A stretch of DNA of 7,538 bases, taken from an uncultured Coriobacteriaceae bacterium. GTDB lineage: Bacteria; Actinomycetota; Coriobacteriia; Coriobacteriales; Atopobiaceae. The notes beneath the pieces are model-generated. The model did no database searches, was not told the origin of the DNA, and worked only from the letters and a program-made list of their open reading frames with translations. Where the stretch lies: contig UWSJ01000082.1 of the NCBI GenBank assembly GCA_900549525.1, positions 1 through 7,538 on the forward strand, written 5' to 3'. Within the stretch, counting starts at the first letter, position 1; every line of letters begins with the position of its first letter. The position numbers were made by a program, and so were the translations under genes. This document shows, piece after piece, positions 1-5,637 of the stretch.

Positions 1-608
1 CCCTTGACCTTCTCGGCCATGTCGTTGGGGTCGATGTTGGAGACGTAGCGGCAGTCGATGCCGGCGTCGGCGTAGGGCTTGAGGGCCTCGTAGGCCATGA
101 CCGGGCCGAGGTCGGAGCCGCCGATGCCGATGCTCACCACGTGTTTGATGGCCTTGCCGGAGACGCCCTTCCAGGCCCCGGAGCGCACCTGCTCGGCGAA
201 GGCGTACATGCGGTCGAGCACCTCGTGGACGTCGGCCACGGTGTCCTGGCCGTCGACGACAAACTTGCCGATGTCGCTCTTGGGACGACGAAGGGCCGTG
301 TGGAGGACGGCACGGTCCTCGGTGGTGTTGATGTGGGCGCCCGCGTACATGGCATCACGGCGCTGCTCCAGCCCCACGGCGCGGCCCAGGGCCACGAGCT
401 TCTCGAGCGTCTCGTCGGTCACGAGGTTCTTCGAGAGGTCGAAGTGCAGATCGTTGAGGTCGAAGGAGAGCTTCTCGACGCGCTTGGGGTCGTCGGCAAA
501 CCACTGCTTGAGGCTGATACCGGCGGTCTCAAGAGCGTTGTGGTGCTGCTTGAGGGCAGCCCACTCGGGAGTCTTGGTTGCGTCGACGGGTGCTGGGATG
601 TTCGACAT
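1..608 (-). CDS. pgi: Glucose-6-phosphate isomerase, N-terminal part (truncated by window edge)
   Basis: Cytosolic enzyme that interconverts glucose 6-phosphate and fructose 6-phosphate in glycolysis and gluconeogenesis. About 202 residues are visible, from ATG at 608; the remaining C-terminal part runs off the left edge (bacterial enzymes of this long type are about 540 residues). The clearest marker is the sugar-phosphate-binding motif SIGIGGSDLGP at residues 159-169. It is followed by a stretch reading YVSNIDPNDMAEKVKG, equivalent to the 'SNID' segment of the family. The start is supported by an excellent ribosome binding site, GGAGGAGGA at 620-612, ending three bases before the ATG. The N-terminus opens MSNIPAPVDATKTPEW. 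It lies 150 bases downstream of the glycosylase-like gene on the same strand and probably has its own promoter. Family assignment is very secure; nothing unusual is visible in this part. Confidence 0.96.
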   Translation of the reverse strand, partial: MSNIPAPVDATKTPEWAALKQHHNALETAGISLKQWFADDPKRVEKLSFDLNDLHFDLSKNLVTDETLEKLVALGRAVGLEQRRDAMYAGAHINTTEDRAVLHTALRRPKSDIGKFVVDGQDTVADVHEVLDRMYAFAEQVRSGAWKGVSGKAIKHVVSIGIGGSDLGPVMAYEALKPYADAGIDCRYVSNIDPNDMAEKVK

Positions 609-658
609 GCGTCCTCCTCCGGGATTTGCCGCGAGCGCGACAGGCGCGACCGCGGAAT

Positions 659-687
659 ACGTTACCGTCCGGCCGTCACGGCCAGAC
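659..687 (-). promoter_or_regulatory. Possible pgi promoter region with a small inverted repeat
   Basis: On the minus strand the sequence GGTAACGT puts a weak -10-like TAACGT at 664-659, about 50 bases before the pgi start. Next to it, 667-687 forms an imperfect inverted repeat (GTCCGGCCGT / ACGGCCAGAC, one mismatch, very short loop). No convincing TTGACA-like -35 is present. There is no T-run after the inverted repeat on either strand, so an operator-like site fits better than a terminator. Low confidence: based only on position and on similarity to the GGTA-containing sequences upstream of other genes here. Confidence 0.22.
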
Positions 688-758
688 GAGCGATACATAC
701 CGGCTGTAAGGATAGCGCGACGGAGCGCCGCGCGAGGCGAAACGGGGCCCGACGCGTC

Positions 759-1283
759 CTAGTACGGCTCGGCAAGCGGGGGCAGGCGCTTGAGACGGGC
801 CCACATGACCTGCTTGGCCTTGGGGTCGGCCAGGCCCTCCTCGAAACCGCCAAGCGCCATCACGCGCATGCCCTGCACCTGCGCCAGGCACCCGGGGGCG
901 AGCGTGGCGGCGTCAAGGTTCGCCAGCTCCACGAGCTCGTCGGCAAAGGCCTCGCGCAGTGCCGCCGCAGCGGCATCGTCAAGCGCAATGACCGTGGACG
1001 GGTCGAGCGTCACGATGGCAAGGCGCAGCGTCCCCGGCACGAGCGGGAACCCCTCGGCGTCGTTGCTCGAGAGGCCCACCCAGTCCTCCGGGGCATAGCC
1101 GAGCCTGCCAAGTGCCGCGCGCAGGGCCTGCCCGTCGCGGCCGGAAAGCAGCTGTGCGCCGCCGCTCTCGGGCTCCCCCTTGAGAAGCAGAACCTGCGAA
1201 AACGCATTGCCGACCATGACGACGCCCGCCGACACGAGGTCGTCAAGCTCCGCCCGCGCCTTCTCCAGGTACTCCTCGCGCAT
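759..1283 (-). CDS. Hypothetical protein resembling a degenerate uracil-DNA glycosylase fold
   Basis: A 174-residue soluble protein. I chose ATG at 1283 because GGGAGGG on the minus strand lies at best spacing for it (about 9 bases); the ATG at 1289 is too close to that site, and the open frame up to 1373 lacks its own site. The segment order resembles family-4-type uracil-DNA glycosylases. VVMVGNAFS (residues 21-29) sits where active enzymes have a VGEAPG-like motif, and a GRDGQALRAALGRLGY helix (48-63) follows. LRLAIVTLDPSTVIALDDAAA (from 86) matches the 'L..L.P.vvv.LG..A' strand. A final MRVMALGGFEEGLADPKAK segment (139-157) is followed by WARLKRL. The catalytic GEAPG and HP(A/S) residues are not present, and there is only one Cys (132), so no Fe-S cluster. 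The family link is inferred by eye; a DNA-binding or non-catalytic role is possible. It is followed by pgi and diverges from trxA. Confidence 0.8.
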   Translation of the reverse strand: MREEYLEKARAELDDLVSAGVVMVGNAFSQVLLLKGEPESGGAQLLSGRDGQALRAALGRLGYAPEDWVGLSSNDAEGFPLVPGTLRLAIVTLDPSTVIALDDAAAAALREAFADELVELANLDAATLAPGCLAQVQGMRVMALGGFEEGLADPKAKQVMWARLKRLPPLAEPY

Positions 1284-1302
1284 GCCCATGGCCCTCCCGT
1301 CT

Positions 1303-1334
1303 CGCGCGGCGATGCCCCGACGGGGCGCCGCGCG
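1303..1334 (-). other. Strong G+C stem-loop in the leader of the glycosylase-like gene
   Basis: CGCGCGGC at 1303-1310 pairs perfectly with GCCGCGCG at 1327-1334. Inside it GCCCC (1314-1318) pairs with GGGGC (1322-1326) around a three-base loop. The only interruption is a three-base bulge at 1311-1313, so 13 base pairs form. The structure lies just upstream of the ribosome binding site of the minus-strand gene. There is no T-run after it, so it is not a standard intrinsic terminator; a leader hairpin or protein site are both possible. Confidence 0.5.
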
Positions 1335-1363
1335 TCTCGTCTGGCCCGGCCGTGCGGCCACGC

Positions 1364-1400
1364 TACCGTTCACACGGCGATTCTACCGCTCGCGCGGCGG
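1364..1400. promoter_or_regulatory. Promoter region of the glycosylase-like gene with a 20-base-period direct repeat
   Basis: The minus strand has GGTAGAAT with a plausible -10 box TAGAAT at 1385-1380, about 95 bases before the chosen start. The same place holds two imperfect copies of a 17-base sequence, beginning TACCGTTCACACGGCG at 1364 and TACCGCTCGCGCGGCG at 1384 (13 of 17 positions equal, exactly 20 bases apart). Two near-identical sites on the same face of the helix are typical of a regulator that binds as a tandem dimer. No clear -35 is seen. Confidence 0.35.
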
Positions 1401-1410
1401 GAGGAGACGC

Positions 1411-1441
1411 CGGACACGCGCGCGGCAGGTTAGGGTATAAG
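1411..1441 (+). promoter_or_regulatory. Probable trxA promoter
   Basis: TATAAG at 1436-1441, preceded by GGG, is the best -10 box in the divergent region. CGGACA at 1411-1416 is a weak -35 candidate with a 19-base spacer. Transcription from here would give a leader of about 90 bases before the trxA start. The stretch stands out as A+T-richer than its surroundings. The -10 is reasonable, the -35 doubtful. Confidence 0.4.
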
Positions 1442-1442
1442 C

Positions 1443-1517
1443 CATCCGACACTTCGGGCGAGGCGCTTACGAGGCGCTGCCCGCCGTCACATCCGACGCG
1501 CATGCCAAGGCGTGCGC
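1443..1517 (+). promoter_or_regulatory. trxA leader with paired direct repeats and a hairpin
   Basis: Between the promoter and the ribosome binding site lies a nested pattern of exact repeats. CATCCGAC at 1443-1450 and 1490-1497 flanks two copies of GAGGCGCT at 1460-1467 and 1471-1478, which are 11 bases apart. Directly after this, GCGCATGC (1498-1505) and GCGTGCGC (1510-1517) form an eight-pair stem with one G-U pair around a CAAG loop, eight bases before the AGGAGG at 1525-1530. The repeats are seen directly; a regulatory use is inference. No known riboswitch class is recognised. Confidence 0.4.
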
Positions 1518-1536
1518 CCAACGCAGGAGGTACGCC

Positions 1537-1857
1537 ATGGCAACGCAGGCTATCACGAAGGATTCCTTCGACGACATCGTCAACGGCTCCGACAAGCCCG
1601 TCCTCGTTGACTTCTGGGCCAGCTGGTGCGGCCCGTGCCGCGCGCTCTCCCCCATCGTGGAGGAGATTTCCGACGAGCTGGCCGACAAGCTGGCCGTCTA
1701 CAAGTGCAACGTCGAGGAGGAGCAGGACCTGGCTATCAAGTTCCAGGTCATGTCCATCCCGACGCTGATTCTGTTCAAGGGCGGCAAGGCCGTGCACACG
1801 ATGGTGGGCAGCGCCCCGAAGGGCCGCCTGCTCAAGGAGCTGGAGGAGCATCTGTAA
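1537..1857 (+). CDS. trxA: Thioredoxin
   Basis: Small cytosolic thiol-disulfide oxidoreductase (106 residues, the usual length) that passes electrons from thioredoxin reductase to ribonucleotide reductase, peroxiredoxins and other targets. The active site WCGPC has Cys31 and Cys34. The buried Asp25 in VDFWASW and the cis-proline Pro75 in SIPTLILFKGG are in place, and the closing MVGSAPKGRLLKELEEHL helix is typical. Start ATG at 1537 is preceded by AGGAGG (1525-1530) at ideal spacing. An additional cysteine, Cys57 in YKCNVEEEQ, lies in the strand before the second helix, where many thioredoxins have a non-cysteine residue. The gene is alone on the plus strand, with its own promoter and terminator. 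No reductase gene is next to it. Confidence 0.97.
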   Translation: MATQAITKDSFDDIVNGSDKPVLVDFWASWCGPCRALSPIVEEISDELADKLAVYKCNVEEEQDLAIKFQVMSIPTLILFKGGKAVHTMVGSAPKGRLLKELEEHL

Positions 1858-1893
1858 GCACCGGGGGCTCCCCCGACTCAGCAGCGCATACGC

Positions 1894-1923
1894 AAAACGG
1901 CGACCACAAGGGCCGCCGTTTTT
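1894..1923. terminator. Two-way intrinsic terminator between trxA and the phosphodiesterase gene
   Basis: AAAACGGCG at 1894-1902 pairs perfectly with CGCCGTTTT at 1914-1922 around an 11-base loop, and a run of five T follows on the plus strand. The A-run on the left arm gives TTTT at the other end, so it can also end minus-strand transcripts from the convergent operon. It lies 37 bases after the trxA stop and 58 bases after the phosphodiesterase stop. Confidence 0.88.
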
Positions 1924-1942
1924 ATGGGCCCGATAATTTTGT

Positions 1943-1961
1943 GAGCCTCATTTGCAGGCTC
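1943..1961 (-). other. Small stem-loop downstream of the phosphodiesterase gene
   Basis: GAGCCT (1943-1948) and AGGCTC (1956-1961) form a perfect six-pair stem with a seven-base loop, 19 bases after the minus-strand stop. The minus-strand sequence that follows is ACAAAATTAT, not a T-run, so this is at most an auxiliary terminator or a 3'-end stabilising hairpin. Confidence 0.4.
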
Positions 1962-1980
1962 TCCTTGTTGGCAACCTGCC

Positions 1981-2499
1981 CTACCAGCCGAAGAAGAAAC
2001 CCCTGCCCCAGCCGCGACCGTCACGTCCCTCGTCCTTGGCAGGCGCAAGCTTGACGATCTCGGCAGAGAGCACACAGCCGTCCTCGACGAAGATGCGTCC
2101 CATGGTGGGACCCGAGGAGCTGCGCGGGAACGTGGGGCTGCCCGGATTCATCTTGAGCGCCCCGTTTCCGAGGCGCTTGCACTCGGGCACGTGCGTATGC
2201 CCGAAGACACCCACGTCAAAGCGGTCGCCCGTGAGCTTCTCCTCGTAATGGGTCACCGAGAAGTGCAGGCCCTCGTACTCAAAGCGCACCATGCGCGTGA
2301 CCTCGGGGCCGTACTCGCCCTGCCAGTCGTTGTTGCCAAGGCACAGGCGTAGCGGCGCGAGCGCCTTGAGCGTCGCGTAGTCGTCCTCGGAGGTGATGTC
2401 GCCGGCGTGGACGATGAGGTCGCAGCCGTCGAGCTGGCAGAGCACTTCGCGAGAGAGCCTTCCATGCGTGTCGCTCAACACGTCGATTCGCTTGGCCAT
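1981..2499 (-). CDS. YfcE/MJ0936-type metallophosphoesterase
   Basis: A 172-residue cytosolic, metal-dependent phosphodiesterase of the calcineurin-like superfamily. All metal-binding motifs are present in order: SDTHG (D10, H12), HAGDI (H31, D34), GNND (N56, N57, D58), THYE (H84) and GHTH (H101, H103), then the family tail motif MNPGSPTFPR. Its natural substrate is unknown; relatives cleave phosphodiesters in vitro and have no settled cell role. The ATG follows the TAG of the response regulator with no gap, so translation is probably coupled; only a weak GGGG precedes the start. The last 17 residues, from Asp156, form an odd Gly/Arg/aromatic tail ending in GFFFGW that is not part of the fold. 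It is the last gene of the five-gene minus-strand operon. Confidence 0.93.
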   Translation of the reverse strand: MAKRIDVLSDTHGRLSREVLCQLDGCDLIVHAGDITSEDDYATLKALAPLRLCLGNNDWQGEYGPEVTRMVRFEYEGLHFSVTHYEEKLTGDRFDVGVFGHTHVPECKRLGNGALKMNPGSPTFPRSSSGPTMGRIFVEDGCVLSAEIVKLAPAKDEGRDGRGWGRGFFFGW

Positions 2500-3219
2500 C
2501 TACAGCCCCAGCGCGCGCTTGAGCTGCACCACGCGGCGGCGCGACACGGAGAGCTTCTTGCCCTCCACGCCCTGCACGCCCAGCTGCATGACGCCGCTTG
2601 GCCCCACCTCGACGTCCTCGACGTACTGTAGGTTCACGATGTAGCCGCGGTGCACGCGGAAGAAGCCGTGCGGCGAGAGCTTCGCCTCGAGCTGCGCAAG
2701 CGAAATGACCGACAGGTAGCGGTCGTTGTCGGTGTAGATGCAGGAGTAGTCGTCCTTGGCCTCGATGTAGCGAATCTGGTCGATGGGGACGAGAACCTTG
2801 CGGCCGCCCTTCTCCACAGGAATGCGCTCGGCAGGAGCGGCAGGGGCGGCGTTGCTCTTGCTGCGGGCAACCACCTTGTCGAGCGCCGTCTCGAGACGGT
2901 CGGTCTCGACAGGCTTCATGAGGTAGTCGACGGCGTTGACGTCAAAGGCCTCGAGTGCGTACTCGCTGTAGGCGGTCACGAACACGACCGCAGGCGGGTT
3001 CTTGAGCTTGTGCAGCGCCTCGGCGAGCTGCATGCCGTTGGTCTTGGGCATCGAAATGTCGAGGAAGAGCACGTCCGGACGGCCCTCCATGAGCTTCTCG
3101 ACGGCATCGCGGGCGCTGGAGGCCTCGACGATGTCCTCGACCCTTCCCGTCTCCTCGAGCAGGTAGCGCAGCTCGGAGCGTGCGGGAGCCTCGTCATCAA
3201 CAATCATGGCGCGCAGCAT
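2500..3219 (-). CDS. LytTR-family response regulator
   Basis: A 239-residue transcription regulator. The receiver domain (about 1-118) has the acidic pocket D8/D9, the phospho-accepting Asp54 in FLDISMPKTNG, Thr82 in FVTAYSEYAL, and Lys102 in YLMKPVE. An Ala/Pro-rich linker (about 122-132) leads to a LytTR DNA-binding domain (about 133-237) with typical IRYIEAKDDYSCIY, GFFRVHRGYIVNL and the basic SVSRRRVVQLKRAL end. LytTR proteins bind paired direct repeats upstream of target promoters, often of cell-envelope, competence or bacteriocin genes. The start ATG at 3219 has AGGATGG upstream. The gene is 18 bases downstream of the kinase and directly abuts the phosphodiesterase, so the three are cotranscribed. 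Target genes cannot be told from this protein; candidate repeats occur at 1364-1400. Confidence 0.96.
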   Translation of the reverse strand: MLRAMIVDDEAPARSELRYLLEETGRVEDIVEASSARDAVEKLMEGRPDVLFLDISMPKTNGMQLAEALHKLKNPPAVVFVTAYSEYALEAFDVNAVDYLMKPVETDRLETALDKVVARSKSNAAPAAPAERIPVEKGGRKVLVPIDQIRYIEAKDDYSCIYTDNDRYLSVISLAQLEAKLSPHGFFRVHRGYIVNLQYVEDVEVGPSGVMQLGVQGVEGKKLSVSRRRVVQLKRALGL

Positions 3220-3237
3220 GAAAAACCATCCTGTCTG

Positions 3238-4431
3238 TCACTCGTGGGCCGCCGTGCGCGCAAGCCTGAGCGTCACGCACGTGCCCTCTCCGGGCTTCGA
3301 CATGATGTCGATGCCCGAGCCGAAACCATAGAACCTCTCGAGACGCTCCGCAACGTTTTTCAGGGCGATTCCCGTCCCCTTCTCCTCACCGGAGTAGCCG
3401 TGGCCGTGCTTGCCGGCAATGCCGTCGCGCAGGGCCTGGCAAGTGGCCGCGTCCATGCCCAGCCCATCGTCGGTGACGGCAATCAGCACGTCCGGACCAT
3501 CCACGTCGGCATGGATGTCGATGCTCAGCTGCCCCTCGTCGCGCATGGCGTGGCGCACGGCGTTCTCCACGATGGGCTGCACGATGAACGCGGGCACCAA
3601 CACGTCTCCTACGCCCTGACCCACGTGCTCGCGCTCAAGGATGCGGTCGTTGCCAAAGCGCGCGTGCTCGAAGCGCAGGTAGCGCCTCGTCTGCTCGAGC
3701 TCTCGCGCCAGGGGGATGAGCTGGTCGGAGCTCTCGAGCGTCTGCCGGTAGAACACGGCGAACTCGCGCAGCAGGGTGCGGGCCTGGGCCGGATCGGTGC
3801 GCGTGAGGGCGGCGATGGTGTTGATCGTGTTAAAGAGGAAGTGCGGGTTGATCTGCGCCTGCAGGGCCTTGACCTCGGCCTTCGCCGTGAGCTCCGCCTG
3901 ACGGTCAAGCTCGTGGGTAGAGAGCTGCGTGGAGAGCAGCTGCCCAAACCCGCGCGCAATGGCGAGCTGGGTGCGGTCGATGTCGGCAGGCGAGCGATAG
4001 TAGAACTTGATGGTCCCAATCGTGCGGTTCTGCACGTTGAGGGGCACGACGATGCCGCCGCGCACGTACTTGGGAAGCTCCGGAGCCCCCTTCGCGCTGG
4101 TGCCGTCGTCGGTGCGGCTCTGGAACATCCCGAGCTTGCCCGTCTCGAGCACCTCGAGCGTGGCCGGCGTGCGGATGGGGCTTCCGGGCGGGAAGTCGGC
4201 AGCAAGGGCCCCCTCGTAGGCCAGGACGTGCTCCACATCGGTCATGGCGACGGCGATGGCCGTGGTCTCGGGAAGCAGCAGACGGCAGACGCCCGAGCAG
4301 CCACGCTGGTTGAGGCCGCTGCGCATGAGGTCGAGTGTTTGTGAGGCCAGGCCAAGTATGCGCTCGGTCTGGAGCGAGTTGCGGATGTCACCCAGGCGAG
4401 AGAGGCGCCCATTGAGACGATGCGGCGTCAT
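3238..4431 (-). CDS. LytS/YehU-type sensor histidine kinase without membrane segments
   Basis: A 397-residue kinase, cognate to the LytTR regulator next to it. I place the start at ATG 4431, whose ATGA overlaps the stop of the glycosyltransferase (4428-4431) and which has AAGGGGG about 10 bases upstream. The frame continues up to 4494 but only inside the upstream gene. Domains in order: a short N-terminus; a LytS-like GAF region (about 45-170, with CSGVC, YVRGGIVVPL and IGTIKFYYRSP); the His-kinase domain with phospho-accepting His197 in NPHFLFNTI; and a GHKL ATPase with the N box QPIVENAVRHA (Asn290), G1 DDGLGM (321-326) and G2 GTGIALKNVAERL (352-364). Classical LytS proteins begin with several membrane helices; none is visible here, so this should be a cytoplasmic sensor. 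The ligand is unknown. All catalytic residues are intact. Confidence 0.95.
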   Translation of the reverse strand: MTPHRLNGRLSRLGDIRNSLQTERILGLASQTLDLMRSGLNQRGCSGVCRLLLPETTAIAVAMTDVEHVLAYEGALAADFPPGSPIRTPATLEVLETGKLGMFQSRTDDGTSAKGAPELPKYVRGGIVVPLNVQNRTIGTIKFYYRSPADIDRTQLAIARGFGQLLSTQLSTHELDRQAELTAKAEVKALQAQINPHFLFNTINTIAALTRTDPAQARTLLREFAVFYRQTLESSDQLIPLARELEQTRRYLRFEHARFGNDRILEREHVGQGVGDVLVPAFIVQPIVENAVRHAMRDEGQLSIDIHADVDGPDVLIAVTDDGLGMDAATCQALRDGIAGKHGHGYSGEEKGTGIALKNVAERLERFYGFGSGIDIMSKPGEGTCVTLRLARTAAHE

Positions 4432-5627
4432 GCGGCCGAGGCCCCCTTCGTTCCGGCAGACAACACTGCAGCAGCGAGCTTCTCGTCGTTCCAAAGACCG
4501 TCGACCACGCTTGGCCAGAAGCTCAGGAGCCGCACGTAGTTTGCGGCGTTCTGCCGAGCGTAGGTATTAGCCTCGCCGCGGCCGCGGGCCCATATGCGCA
4601 GGCTCGCACGCCGCGCGGGGCCAAACGCCACACGGGCAAGCGCCGCCTTCGCCGCGCGGCTTTCCACCTCGGGCGACAGCCAGCGGCCGGGATACGGCAT
4701 GAGCGACGCGGGCGACACCTTGCGAAGCGACGGCTGACGCGAGCAGGCATCGAGCTTGGCCCGCTCGTAGAACCAGCGATAGATGTCCTGAAGGAAGCGA
4801 TGGGGCTCGTCGGGCGTCTTGGGTGGCAGGTGCCGCACGAACCACTGCCCGTCAAACCACATGTCAAGACCGCAGAGCCGAAGGTCAAGAAGGTAGTCAA
4901 GATCCTCGCCGCGCGTAATCCACGGGTCGAACGGGACATGGGCGTACGCACCCGCATGGATGGCAAGACACCCGCCGCAGGCAACGTTGGAACGGCAGAT
5001 GCGCGTGCCCTCGAGCGCCCGTGACATCCACTGGTTGAACTCAGTGCGCTTCGACCACCAGTGCTCCCACAGGGCCAGGCTCTTCTCGCTGGCAAGGTGT
5101 GAGTCGTTTGCGTCGACGAAGTGGCCCGTCTTAGCGAGCAGCTTGAGGTCCTGGCGCGTGAGCTGGCCCAGCCCGTAGACCGCGTCGAGAAGGAAGTCTG
5201 AGGAGAGAGCCACCTCGTCATCGTCCATGAAGACGCACACGTCGTGCCCCAGCAGCGCCGAGACGGCAAGCCCCATGTTGCGGATGGCCCCATAGCCACG
5301 AAGCGACACCGGCTCCCCGGGGAGCGTGGGGCACAGCTGCGCGATGCGCGCCTTCAGGAGCCGGGCCTCGGGCGAGCCGATGACCACCGGCGAGAGCTGC
5401 GGGTGGTCGCGCACGATGGCGTTCACGCGAGCACGGGCGGACTCCTCCGCATCGGGGGGAGCCACGAGCAGCACGATGGTACGAATGACCCCGCTCACGT
5501 CGTCGAGCGAATCCAGACAACGAGCAAGCTCCGGCATGGGGGCGTCCAGCGCCGTCGCATGGTCATAGACACCCGGCCGCTTTGGGTCGGCCGCCCAGTA
5601 CGTCGGTATGACGATTGAGGGGTTCAC
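4428..5627 (-). CDS. Family-2-like glycosyltransferase, soluble
   Basis: A 399-residue protein with a GT-A-type nucleotide-sugar transferase fold. The N-terminal strand NPSIVIPTYW (2-11) is the usual opening of GT2 enzymes. VCVFMDDDEVAL puts the metal/nucleotide DXD motif at 135-138, and RGEDLDYLLDLRLCGLDMWFD (239-259) carries the acidic GED at 240-242 expected for the acceptor side. A Cys-rich stretch with Cys211, Cys217 and Cys220 lies between. A basic, Ala/Arg-rich C-terminal part follows, with no membrane segment or signal peptide, so it should act at the cytosolic side. Donor and acceptor are unknown; a cell-envelope glycan is the natural guess. The start is GTG at 5627, 10 bases after the queT stop; the ribosome site is weak (CGGGCAG), but the next Met (31) would remove the first strand. 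It overlaps the kinase gene by four bases. Confidence 0.88.
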   Translation of the reverse strand: MNPSIVIPTYWAADPKRPGVYDHATALDAPMPELARCLDSLDDVSGVIRTIVLLVAPPDAEESARARVNAIVRDHPQLSPVVIGSPEARLLKARIAQLCPTLPGEPVSLRGYGAIRNMGLAVSALLGHDVCVFMDDDEVALSSDFLLDAVYGLGQLTRQDLKLLAKTGHFVDANDSHLASEKSLALWEHWWSKRTEFNQWMSRALEGTRICRSNVACGGCLAIHAGAYAHVPFDPWITRGEDLDYLLDLRLCGLDMWFDGQWFVRHLPPKTPDEPHRFLQDIYRWFYERAKLDACSRQPSLRKVSPASLMPYPGRWLSPEVESRAAKAALARVAFGPARRASLRIWARGRGEANTYARQNAANYVRLLSFWPSVVDGLWNDEKLAAAVLSAGTKGASAA

Positions 5628-5637
5628 CGCTGCCCGG

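Noticed and set aside
667..687. Inverted repeat upstream of pgi as a terminator for the preceding gene
   Set aside because: One mismatch, almost no loop, and no T-run on either strand.
1284..1373. Longer start for the glycosylase-like gene at 1373
   Set aside because: The added residues are Arg/Ala-rich, cover the hairpin, lack a ribosome site, and the GGGAGGG is best placed for ATG 1283.
141..1433. A 430-codon open frame on the plus strand across pgi and the glycosylase-like gene
   Set aside because: It covers two minus-strand genes and the gap between them, has no recognisable domain, and fits the antisense pattern of pgi.
2650..4344. A 564-codon open frame on the plus strand opposite the regulator and kinase genes
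   Set aside because: It is antisense to two genes with intact catalytic motifs and spans the gap between them; its His/Val/Leu/Glu/Arg-rich composition is typical of antisense reading in G+C-rich DNA, and no domain is recognisable.
4432..4494. Longer start for the histidine kinase at 4494
   Set aside because: The added 21 residues lie wholly inside the glycosyltransferase gene, while ATG 4431 makes the usual four-base overlap and has a ribosome site.
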